Below are positions 35,590 to 45,525 of a DNA stretch of 64,000 bases, one piece after another (positions within the stretch are counted from its first letter, which is position 1; each line of letters opens with the position of its first letter). The stretch covers positions 46,600,264 to 46,664,263 of the forward strand of contig OX637289.1 of NCBI GenBank assembly GCA_951799445.1, in the 5' to 3' direction. Under the pieces are notes generated by a model that was not told the DNA's origin, did not search any database, and saw only the letters and a program-made list of their open reading frames with translations. The position numbers and the translations under genes were made by a program. The stretch comes from Pseudisothecium myosuroides. Its lineage: Eukaryota > Streptophyta > Bryopsida > Hypnales > Lembophyllaceae.

Positions 35590-37330
35590 CGTTTGGAAAC
35601 AAAAAAAAAAAAAATGTGCAAGTTGTAAATAGTCTCCACATGTAAAATCTCAGAGCGGATTTACACCTTACTTTTAATTTATGCAAAGAAAAAAAACTCA
35701 AAAATAAGCCATGCCTAGCAGTTCGTGGAACCCAATCTAAAATGTCATCAAAATTAATGGCGATTGGAAGAGGTGAAAAAACATTGTAGAAGTTGTCAAT
35801 GTTCCCAACATTTACATTCCCCAAGTGGATTAAATCTGTACCCCATTTACATTCTTATACTACGTGAAGGAAAAAAAACAAGAACTAGCCATGCCTGAAA
35901 AACACTACAACTCAACCCGGAATGTCATGAAATTCAATAGCGATTGGAAGAGAAAAAAAATGTCCAAGTTGTACGTAATCCCCACATGGAGATTCCATGT
36001 GGGGATTAAATTCATGACCCATTTCTTTTAATTTTCCTCCATCAAAGCAAGAAAAGAAAATAATTAGGCACGCCCTGTAGTTTGTGGAACTCCACCCCAA
36101 ATGTCATGGAATTTGTTGGCAATTGGAGGTGAAAAAAATATTGTACAAGTTGTAAATGTTCCCAACATTTACATTCCCCAAGTGGATTAAATTTGTGCCC
36201 CGTTTACATTCTTTTACTACGTGAAGGAAAAAAAACAAGAACCAGCCATGCCTGAAAAACACTACAACTCAACCTGGAATGTCATGAAATTCAATAGCGA
36301 TTGGAAGAGGAAAAAAACGTCCAAGTTGTACGTAATCCCCACATGGAGATTCCATGTGGGGATTAAATTCACGACCCATTTCTTTTAATTTTCCTCCATC
36401 AAAGCAAGAAAAGAAAATAATTAGGCACACCCTATAGTTTGTGGAACTCCACCCCAAATGTCATGGAATTTGTTGGCAATTGGAGGTGAAAAAAATATTG
36501 TACAAGTTGTAATTGAATTTCATGACATTCCGGGTTGAGTTGTAGTGTTTTTCAGGCATGGCTGGTTCTTGTTTTTTTTCCTTCACGTAGTAAAAGAATG
36601 TAAACAAGGCACAAATTTAATCCACTTGGAAAATGTAAATGTTGGGAACATTTACAACTTGTACAATATTTTGTGCTCCTCCAATTGCCAACAAATTCCA
36701 TGACATTTGGGGTGGAGTTCCACAAACTATAGGGCGTGCCTAATTATTTTCTTTTCTTGCTTTGATGGAGGAAAATTAAAAGAAATGGGTTGTGAATTTA
36801 ATCCCCATATGGAATCTCCATGTGGGGATTACGTACAACTTGGACATTTTTTTCCTCTTCCAATTGCTATTGAATTTCATGACATTTCGGGTTGAGTTGT
36901 AGTGTTTTTCAGGCATGGCTGGTTCTTGTTTTTTTCCTTCACGTAGTAAAAGAATGTAAACGGGGCACAAATTTAATCCACTTGGGGAATATAAATGTTG
37001 GGAACATTTACAACTTGTACAATATTTTGTGCTCCTCCAATTGCCAACAAATTCCATGACATTTGGAGTGGAGTTCCACAAACTACAGGGCGTGCCTAAT
37101 TATTTTCTTTTCTTGCTTTGATGGAGGAAAATTAAAAGAAATGGGTCGTGAATTTAATCCCCACATGGAATCTCCATGTGGGGATTACGTACAACTTGTA
37201 CATATTTTTTTCCCTCTTGCATGGCCAATAAATTTCATGACATTCCGGGTTGAGTTGTAGTGTTTTTCAGGCATGGCTGGTTCTTGTTTTTTTCCCCCTT
37301 CAGACGCTAACAAATTCCATGACATTTGGA
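35590..37330. repeat. Foldback array of 357-bp units in inverted orientation
   Basis: Units are marked by CATGCCTGAAAAACACTAC (35890, 36247) on the left. They repeat as reverse complements to the right (CAGGCATGGCTGG at 36553, 36910, 37268). The period is about 357 bp and the turn is near 36512. An older, more diverged unit opens the left side. Each unit contains its own small palindrome (ATCCCCACATGGA / TCCATGTGGGGAT). RNA across it would form a hairpin with arms of about 0.7 kb. A 62-codon frame (MGWSSTNYRACLIIFFSCFD) appears in four units but is probably incidental. Confidence 0.85.
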
Positions 37331-37339
37331 GTTCAAAAT

Positions 37340-38300
37340 TCAAAATTTGATTTGATCCCTCGTTGATATTTGATATTTCAACTGGAGGACCTATATTTTA
37401 ATTATCTTAAAATAAAAAATATTTTGTAGGATATTGAGTGGTATCTTGTTTTAGAAAGTAGTTGTAGGTCCTTAAATGAATACTTTTGCATTTGTTTTAA
37501 ACCAAGAGTTTTCACAATATCTATATTAGGGATGATTTTCATAGTCAGTACTTTGTAATTCAGTTGTCAGAATTATTTTTTAGTGCAGAATTCATTTTGT
37601 TTATATTTGATTTTGTAATATTTCTTAGCATTAGGAGAAACCATGGTTGTAGAGTAGCCATTGGGTTCAGAACTTTAACATGTCCTTAAGTTTAAGTAGT
37701 CCACTAATTCAGGTCAGCTTGTGGATCGGGTTATCTTTTCTGCTGACAAACCCTAATTTGCAAACCCTTGCTGTCCGAGGTTGCATTACCTTCAGAAAAT
37801 TACTTTACAAGCTAGGCAGGTCATGAAACATTTCTATGTTTCTATGTTTTAATTTGTATATGTGGATGTTCAGACATGAGTTGCAATTTTACTAAATTTT
37901 TTGTCAAAAGTACTGCACTCTTGTACGATAAGAATAAATACTAGGGCTCAATTTTCTTAAAGTTTAGTCAAAAATAGTGCACTCTTATACGATATTAAAA
38001 ATAAACATTTAACTTATTTGTAAGATGTCGAGAGCTAAGTATGGGGTAACCTAATTCTACTATACGAAATAGTGAAATTATGTTGCCTTAACAATTAGGT
38101 TCACTTGCCTTACTACTTGAAAGTTACTTTATAAGCCTTTATAGTCAACAAATCCTTATAAAAATAGTTTCATTTGTACACATGGAGGTTCATTAGTCTC
38201 AATTACAACAACATTTAATTCAGAAATAATGAATTTTTGTACAATAACTAAAAATATTTTTTAGGGTCAAATAATTGTCGAGAAATTGACGTGGGGCAAT
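37340..38300. other. AT-rich DNA between foldback and gene B
   Basis: A short GTGCACTCTTGTACGATA-like motif occurs twice (about 37910 and 37975). No gene is recognised. Confidence 0.4.
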
Positions 38301-38339
38301 GTAATTTTACTATTTTGTGTAGTTTTAATGTAGTTTTGG

Positions 38340-38805
38340 AACTTTGTTCTTTGGTTTGGATGTAGGAGTAGGTTTGGTTTTAGGGTTTGCATTGCTTGAG
38401 CTTTGTTTATTTTGGTTCAGTTTACGTTGGATTTTAGGCTTGAATAATGTGAGGGTAGGCTCGGGGTTTGCTTCGGCTGGCTTTGGGTTTGGGGGAGGTT
38501 CGGCAAGGGACTTTGGTTCGGGATGAGGTTCGGTGTGCTTTTGGCGGCTCGGCTTTGCTGTGGGAGGTCTTTTCTCTCCTGCAGCACGGGTCTCCCCCGT
38601 TTTCAATTTTCCTCGTGGTTTTCTTCGTCTCCGTTCTTCTCGCACGTTGTCGATCTTCGCGTCGTTGTTTCTTGATCTTCGGCTTGGTCCCGGTCATCTT
38701 CTCCTCGCTTCATCGATTTGACCTCGCTACGGTTTGAACAACGCCGGAGGTGGAGCTTCCAGTGCCGGAGTGGGAGCGGCGTCGGAGCCTGCGTCGAACC
38801 CTCAG
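38340..38805 (+). other. Presumed 5' UTR exon of gene B, ending in donor CTCAG|GTGCGT
   Basis: The stretch from about 38.55 kb is GC-rich and pyrimidine-rich like a plant leader and ends in CTCAGGTGCGTGG at 38806. Beyond it the sequence becomes T/G-rich and intron-like. An opposite-strand Pro/Lys-rich frame (PNPKPAEANPEPT) is also open here, but it has no recognisable domain. Confidence 0.4.
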
Positions 38806-38822
38806 GTGCGTGGCTCGCTCTG

Positions 38823-39130
38823 TTGTATTTGTTTGTTTGTGTCTGTCTGTCTGTTTGTGTGTGTCTGTGCGTGCTGTGTCTGTGCATGTGCGTATTGTGT
38901 CTGTGCATTCTGTGTGTGTGCGGTGTTTGTGTCTATGCGCTGTGACTGTCTGTGCGCTGTGTGTGTGACATTGCGTTGTGTGTGTCTGTGCCTGTTTGTG
39001 TGATTTTCATCTCTTCGTCTGTGCGTGTTTGTGTTAATTCCGTGCTTTTGATAATTCGTCTGTGCTTTTGATAATTCGGTGCTTTTGATAATTCCATGCT
39101 TTTGACTCCGTGCTTTTGATAATTCGTCTG
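38823..39130 (+). repeat. TGTCTGTG-type microsatellite and TGCTTTTGATAATTCG minisatellite
   Basis: (TGTGTCTG)n-like DNA covers 38823-39010. It is followed by four to five copies of an approximately 17-bp unit TGCTTTTGATAATTCG (39043-39128). Both lie at the start of the presumed intron of gene B. Confidence 0.7.
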
Positions 39131-39487
39131 TGCGTGTTTGTGTTAATTGAGTGTGAATTTCGTATGTGGTTTGCATTCATAGTTTCCTGCACTATTTTAG
39201 GGTTTAGGGTTTAGGCAACTTGTAAACCCAAAAAAACTCTGTACTGCGACTCTTTCTACGCGGTTCGCATTCTTGTGCAGTGGAATTAGGGTTAAGCCCC
39301 CCGAAACAAATGCATCATCCATAATCAAAGTTTTGTTCACACAAAAAACCCGAAGAATTAGGGTTTGAGGCCGAAAGAATAGTAATTTAGTGGCTTAGAA
39401 AGTATCTTTGAGGCAAATATAACTGAGGAATATAAACAATTTCTAGTAAGATTAGGTCAAACTCCCCAAAAATCAGGCAGTGTTCAG

Positions 39488-40351
39488 TTATCCTCGGCCC
39501 GAGGATAAATTTGATAGCAGTATCAGTGAAAACAACCAGAGTAAACTCGGTCAGAGGTCACGGACCAGACGAAAGTAGTACTAAAATCCTCCATGAGAAG
39601 ACTTCTTGGAATCAAAAGCAGAACATAGAATTTCCCGTAACGATACCTCTTCAAACTCAACACTTATCTTCGACCCGAAGATAACCCACAGAGGCTGCGA
39701 AAGTTCAATGAATAGCGCCCATAACCTCAAGAGGTAAATCCTACCACACAAGCGGTGAGTTATCTTCGAGCTGAAGATATTTGTTCCTATTTAGAGAAGA
39801 CCCGGAAACTAAAGCCAACTCCTGATGACATAGAGAAGTCATCACGGATTGACAAAATAGAATATGGTAGACAGAGAGTCATCCTGTATTTCTGACGCCA
39901 ATATGGTCAGTAGTTATAGAACTCTAGGTAGGTGTTAACTACCCATGTTGAGGCTTATAGATACCAACAATTCTGCCTCTAAGTCATCTTCGGGGCGAAG
40001 ATAAATAACTCCTCACGATACTGTACAAAACGTCACAAGTAAAGGATGTAGGCTAAGTCATTAATCTCTTAAAATATTCTGGACAGCTAAACGTAAGTCG
40101 GAGGACTACGCTCGTAAAGACGACCACTCTCGGCATAAGACTCAACCACGGGAAAATGTAGACCATTTCCAGTGTCTCCGGACCGTTGATTAACGGTAAT
40201 AAGAGTAGGCGACAACACTAAGAGAAGTATCAGTAAAATGATTTGTAATAAGCTTGTTTAAGGAATTTGGATTGGTTCTGTTCACTCAATGGGACTGACT
40301 AGTAGGTCACTTTGAAAAAAACCCTGCTCCTTATGCTCGAGCTGAGGATAA
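39488..40351. repeat. Palindrome cluster B (five copies)
   Basis: Copies of the same 20-21 bp palindrome lie at 39488 (TTATCCTCGG/CCCGAGGATAA), 39664, 39760, 39984 and 40331. They are inside the presumed intron 38806-40391 of gene B, which mirrors the position of cluster A in the DUF7869 gene. Confidence 0.85.
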
Positions 40352-40395
40352 TTTTCCAAAAGCCTAACTTCTTGATTTCTCTGACGAACAGATAC

Positions 40396-43300
40396 TGTCG
40401 TACGCGTAATCTAGGTGTAAGTATCTTTAACCACAAAAACGTACTAAGATGATACAAGTTATCGTCCCAGGAGATTCCAGACGTTGCTTCAAAATTAGTT
40501 TCTCGAGACCTCTAAGTTTCCGGACTTTGACCACCTTGAGAGGGGTCCTTTCAACACACAAACACTTTTCCGGAACTACTTCCTTTCCGGATTCTCTTCC
40601 GGATCCGGCCCTATCCAATATTCCGGTTCCGTCTTTCTAACAAGTTGGTTTTCGATACCTCTGTTTTACCCTCAGAGGGTTCCTCACTTGCTCTTTCCGA
40701 GGGGTAGGGAACTGCACCACTCCGTATCTGACATAAACTCTAATAACATAAAACAAAACACAACCCAAGAATAGATCTAGTTGAGTAAACAGGGTGGCCT
40801 CCTCACAACATTCCGGATGGCCTATCCGGAAAGCTGGTCACACAGGGTAGCGTTAGGTCCTCCTTACTACAACGACGGATACCGGACTTCCGGAACTAAG
40901 GGAATGACTTCCTAGCTCTCGACCGCTCATGAGGTTGACTAGCCTTCCGGACGGGTGGAAATATTCCTCTGGCGGTTGCCTATCTCCGCACGGAACCGCC
41001 CCTGCGAATTCCAGACTAGCTTCCGGACCACTCCTTGGTCTCCACCGGATTACCGTACCAGCGTTTTAAAGGCGCCACTTTCTCACTGCGCAAGTCTAAA
41101 AACTCATCTGCAAGACACACTTAGCCTAATCCGGCAGTCCACGAATCCGGACTCCTCCCCCTTGCACACTCTCACTTACACATCCACACAAGTGACCATA
41201 GACGCGATACGCAAGAGAATAATCCAACGAATGCTTTCCTGAATGCTTTAGATTAAATGAACAAGGAAAAAGGAATGACAGGCCAACAAACCGGCCTGCC
41301 CTTAAAAACCCACAAAAAGGCAGCCCAAAACGGCCACCAGAAAACCGGCCAACGGCCAACTAAAAAGCAAAAAGGCAACGGCCCTGAAGACCGTTCCGGG
41401 AAAACTGCAAAACCGTTTAACTCCTAAAAGTCCGGAACTACTGGGCCTACATCCGAAAAATCCGGTTCCGGAACTACCATCCTGGTAAGAATCCTAACTA
41501 CAATTACTGCTACTGCTACCCTAGATAGTCATTTATTTCTCTTAGCCTTCTTTACAGACGTGCCACCCTGAGCTGGCGATCCACCTGTCTTCTGGGGTGG
41601 GGTGTTCTTCGTCTTCGACCTGGTCCGGGGAGGCTGCAACTCTTCCTCCTCCGATTGAGTCGTATCCCCCTCTTCCGATTCCGGGTCCGTCTCGCTCAGT
41701 AGCCGTCGTCCCCTTGGTTTCGGAACAGTAAGATCGATGAGCTGGGACGGTGGCGGTGTCTGGAGAAAGGGCTGGAGCATGTGGGTGAAACTCACCGGAT
41801 CTGTCCGGGCTGGATTCAACACCGTTCCGGGTAAAGCTGGTTCCCGGAAAGTAGAACCCACCGGTCTGTCGGGGAACAGATTTGCTACGGACGCAGTTCT
41901 TCCGACTGGGACGCCTAAGACAACATCTTTTACTGGAGTGGAGGCCGCAAACTGCTTCACCAGCGACCTCCTCTTCTGTGCCGATGCTGTTCCGGCTTGC
42001 GACGTTCCGGCGATTGTCTTGCTCTTTGCTGGAGAAGGCTGGTTCTGTGCCCCTCCTTCTTGGAGATCCTGACCTAGGTCAAAAAGGCCTTGGTCTAACC
42101 CCTCAAGCGGATCCAAGTTTCCCAACAGTTGCCGGACTTCCTTGAGCATTCCCTCAATCCGGACTTCAAAATCCACAAGGATGCTCACCACCTTCGATCC
42201 CGCCACGTGACCATCCTTCACCATGTGATTATTCCAGAGTGTAGCTCTGGCAAGAATATCCGCCGGAGTGTCAAACAGACTTCTGACATTCCGGACCAGA
42301 TCGAGGGCTTCTCCCTCTTTTGTTTCAGCGGCCATCCTCTCCTTCTCCGACCACGCAGCTTGTTCTCGAAACCGGTCCCGTTCTTGCTCCAAGGTCAGAA
42401 TCCGGTCCTCCAGCTGCTTCACCGCTTCCGGATCTGGCCTTTCCGCCAACGCCACCAGGATTTGGGTTTCTTCCTTCACACCCAATTTCTCGCACATTTG
42501 CCGGATCAGCGCCGACATTCGCTCATTCTGTGCCCGGGTAGCTAACAGCCATTTGATGGTGGCCTCTAGCTGATCTATTTCCGGAAGTGGTTCTCGGGGC
42601 TTCTCTTCCTCCTCGGCTTCTTGCTTACCCCGCGCACCCCGATCAGTCGATTTCCGGCGGGTCCCTCCAACGTTTGGTGATGCCTGCTCCGGTTCTGGTT
42701 CCTCTTCTTCCGGCTCGAGCTCATCCGGTTCATCTTCTGCGGGAAGTCCATACCTCAACAAATTCTCGCCCTTCCGGTATATGGTCATTTCCGGTCCGGC
42801 CAGTGCATCCTCGGAGTGATACAGATGGAAAAGATAGGGGCTAATCGGACTTGACTTCTTGTTCGCGATATTGACCGCTAACTTTTCCACTACGGAGTGA
42901 ATGATCACTCCCCAGCTGACCGGCCTGGGAGCCGGATTCTCTCTATCTCCCAGCGCTCCGAAAATGGTGTTTGCCACGGTCATTGTAATCCGGGTGGGCT
43001 TTTCCGGATACAAGATAGGGATGAGGAATGCTAACAACTGCCCATCCCGTGGACTCTTACAATCACTCGCGGTGTTTCCCTCCTTGGAATCCGCATGACT
43101 CCGGAATACCTCCACGGCGTAAGTATCCGTCCGGGACGCCATTCCGGAACCCCTGCTCGGCGTAAAGTATGCCTTCGCCCACAACTCCGGAGTCCAGGCC
43201 CTAGATCGACCCCTAATCGTCAAATCGAACTGATTACCTACTCCGGAAACCAGCTCATCAATCATCTCTTCACTCCGGACGTTCCATGGACGTTTTACCA

Positions 43301-43877
43301 ATCCTAAACACCCCATGATTTCTAGGTCCTCTTCTAACTCCTTCAGGCGCTCCGGATCCGATGGGACAACCGGACGTACGCCCCGGGCTGTCACTACCGA
43401 CCTCCGGGATCGACTCGCTTCCGCCATCTCACCGACTGCTAGGACAATCCGGTGCAATCGGCACCTTCCTCCCTTTCTCTCCCTAACACGCCCTAACTCA
43501 CCACTCTTTCTCTCTTCTAACGCACCGTGGAAGAACACGGGTAAAAGAGACTGAATGAGGCTGGCGGTGGGGTTTAAGTACCTGTCGGAACCCTAAGTTC
43601 CCGCCGCCAAAAACGTTCCCGTAAGTTCCCTAGCCGGAACCTAGGCGGTAGGTCCCTACGATCCGGAACTTTCCGGAACTTTCCGGCTTTCCGGCTACGG
43701 TTTCCGGCAGGCTGCGTAACCTATTTAGAGTTTTATCCTTTCTACCTAGAAACTAATTTCTATTTCTAATATCTAAGTCCTAACTTGGTATTTAAATGCA
43801 AAAATTGAAAAAGTTCTGCTACTTTTATCTCCACTAAATTGCTAATTGGGACTTTCCGGATGATACGTACTCCCACA
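40396..43877 (-). mobile_element. TCCGG-rich mobile element (copy 2, complete), duplication GATAC
   Basis: Termini are TGTCGTACGCG on the left and TACTCCCACA on the right. The 5-base GATAC stands on both sides (40391-40395 and 43878-43882). The 3.48-kb element is studded with TCCGGA/TTCCGG words outside and inside its single minus-strand ORF. No long terminal repeats, reverse transcriptase or integrase are present. TG..CA ends and a 5-bp duplication would fit an LTR-type integrase, but the missing repeats speak against a standard LTR element. The related element at 62312 starts with the same TGTCG. Confidence 0.7.
41529..43427 (-). CDS. Element-encoded coiled-coil protein (gag-like or plant transposon protein)
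   Basis: 632 residues from the ATG at 43427. Residues 1-25 are basic. Residues 30-230 look globular (WTPELWAKAYFTP, LLAFLIPILYPEKPTRITM, SWGVIIHSVVEKLA, SPYLFHLYHSEDAL). Residues 231-285 are acidic with Glu/Pro runs, 285-435 are helical with a probable coiled coil (LEQERDRFREQAAWSEKERM), and the C-terminus is Ser/Thr/Pro-rich with a basic end (KKAKRNK). There are no Cys knuckles and no catalytic motif. The layout recalls gag-like proteins. It is intact, which fits the near identity of the copy at 1-859. Function unknown; structural or DNA-binding role inferred. Confidence 0.6.
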   Translation of the reverse strand: MAEASRSRRSVVTARGVRPVVPSDPERLKELEEDLEIMGCLGLVKRPWNVRSEEMIDELVSGVGNQFDLTIRGRSRAWTPELWAKAYFTPSRGSGMASRTDTYAVEVFRSHADSKEGNTASDCKSPRDGQLLAFLIPILYPEKPTRITMTVANTIFGALGDRENPAPRPVSWGVIIHSVVEKLAVNIANKKSSPISPYLFHLYHSEDALAGPEMTIYRKGENLLRYGLPAEDEPDELEPEEEEPEPEQASPNVGGTRRKSTDRGARGKQEAEEEEKPREPLPEIDQLEATIKWLLATRAQNERMSALIRQMCEKLGVKEETQILVALAERPDPEAVKQLEDRILTLEQERDRFREQAAWSEKERMAAETKEGEALDLVRNVRSLFDTPADILARATLWNNHMVKDGHVAGSKVVSILVDFEVRIEGMLKEVRQLLGNLDPLEGLDQGLFDLGQDLQEGGAQNQPSPAKSKTIAGTSQAGTASAQKRRSLVKQFAASTPVKDVVLGVPVGRTASVANLFPDRPVGSTFREPALPGTVLNPARTDPVSFTHMLQPFLQTPPPSQLIDLTVPKPRGRRLLSETDPESEEGDTTQSEEEELQPPRTRSKTKNTPPQKTGGSPAQGGTSVKKAKRNK

Positions 43878-43888
43878 GATACCCCGAA

Positions 43889-44611
43889 ATGGATTCATCA
43901 AACGGGTACGATTACTCGATGGTGGAGCCATTTCTGGAGCCGTTCGTCGAACCCGTTGGTCAGGAACCAGTTAGCGACGAACTCGACAAATCCTACGGAA
44001 TGCTTTGGAAATTCAAAGACCATGTTGAGGCTTGGACATTTGGTATTTCTTGGTTCCAGGAGTACGTCTTTCTTCGGTACCGAGTAAAAGACAAGACAAC
44101 ATTCTTTGCTTTAAATCCGAAGGAGAAGATCACTGTGATTGAAGCAGCTCAGGCAAACTACATTGTTATTGTACTTCGCAAGATTAAAGATGATGGAACG
44201 CAAGGCAAGCACAGCCACTTCATCATTGTAGACATTATGGAGAAGAAACAGAAGTTCGACATGGACGCTCTCGTCGCATCCCTCGACAACTTAAGAACTC
44301 AACATCTTATAAGAGAGTTCGAAGTTGCAAAGTACGTTCCTTGGCAAGACAGTACCGCAAAGGTTACCTCGAGAAGACTGAACGCGATCTGGGTGTCATT
44401 AGACCGATATGCTCACAAGCACGTTAATAAGATTCCAACCGTCGGTCTAAAGAAGAAGACGAAGAAAAATCCGGCAGTCGCTCCAGATCGTAGCCAATTT
44501 GCAGCACAAGTGTTTGCCAGCGGCGGAAGTGGCCAAGGTAATGTAAGGTCAGATTCCCGTCGCCGAAGCGTTACAGAGGAGGGAAGTGATCAGCGGATCG
44601 ACCGTCTTGAT
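43889..44611 (+). pseudogene. Gene B coding exon, upstream part (241 codons), split by hAT insertion
   Basis: The frame begins MDSSNGYDYSMVEPFLEPF, eleven bases after the TCCGG-rich element. Before that insertion it would have followed a splice acceptor (CTGACGAACAG, 40381-40391) of the palindrome-bearing intron. The protein has a compact N-terminal domain (MLWKFKDHVEAWTFGISWF, FFALNPKEKITVIEAAQANY) and a basic, Ser-rich region from about residue 185 (GLKKKTKKNPA). The frame reaches the hAT at codon 241 and resumes in register after the target duplication at 53297. I do not recognise the family. It may be the partner gene of the DUF7869 transposase. Confidence 0.55.
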
Positions 44612-44863
44612 CAGGGTTGTCATATCAGACGAGGCAGGGTCACTGGACGTCCCGGATGGATGGGCGGCCCGGACGGGACAATCGGACGGTCCGGACGACT
44701 TCAAATTTCAGCGGGCTGGACTTTTTTGGCAAGTAAAAAAAATTACCCTAATTTACCTTTACGGCGTGACGTGGCATGGTGTCTGAAGACGTGGAATTCC
44801 ATGCTAGAATCGGGCGCAGACGCAAGGGGGGGCGGAAATGTCCTTGTCTTGGCGTGAACTCAG

Positions 44864-45195
44864 GTGGGCGGATACTGAACAGGCCAGGGCGCGGACATTA
44901 AAGTACGGGCGGGAACTCTGCTGTACGGGCATGGACTCAGACGGGCGCGGACTGTAAGTTCCTGGGCGCGGACGGTAAAGTGCGGGCGGGAACTCTGCTG
45001 TATGGGCGTGGACTCAGACGGGCGCGGACGTACAGTGCCTGGGCGCGGACGTGTTTGGTTGGGCGGAAACGCATAATCATGGGCGCGGACTCTGACAGGT
45101 TGAAACGTGCAGCATCTGGGCGCGGACTTAGTATGTCTAGGCGTGGACTCTACTGGGCTCGGGCGTGGACCCTGCTGGGCTGGTGCGCGGACTTT
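44864..45195 (+). repeat. GC-rich subterminal array, GGGCG(C/T)GGAC units (left)
   Basis: Around a dozen units GGGCGCGGACT, GGGCGTGGACT or GGGCGGGAACT are spaced by 15-30 bases of variable DNA. The orientation is GGGCG to GGAC on the plus strand, with the same motif inverted near the right end (52862-53110). Position just inside the hAT terminus suggests subterminal transposase-binding repeats. Confidence 0.75.
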
Positions 45196-45525
45196 GAAAT
45201 AGCTTTATGTTTTAAGGGTTTAAGGGTTCTTTTTTCATGGAATTAGGGTGAAATTAGTTGATAATAAAGGTTTGTGGCACTTTCAATTAATCTTATCCTT
45301 TAAGAAATGTTAAGCATATGCTGCCAGTTACAATTGACCAACGGATTGAAAATACATCACAAATTCAACACGAGTACAAAACTACAAATGCACAATTCTT
45401 CATGAAAACCAAAAATGTTTATAGATTTTGTGCATTGCAAACCACACAATACAATGAACACATACTTCCGTAAAATGCAGATTGGTTATCTAAAGCACTC
45501 TTGCTCTTCCTGCTGGATCTTCCTT

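Noticed and set aside
35912..37260. Four copies of a 62-codon ORF beginning MGWSSTNYRACL or MEWSSTNY
   Set aside because: They follow the 357-bp repeat units on both strands and change with them; no start context, domain or excess of silent changes argues for coding.
38325..38645. Pro/Lys-rich minus-strand ORF
   Set aside because: Low-complexity, overlaps the presumed leader exon of gene B on the other strand; no domain.
40396..43877. Standard LTR retrotransposon
   Set aside because: TG..CA ends and a 5-bp duplication fit, but no long terminal repeats, primer binding site or pol domains could be found.
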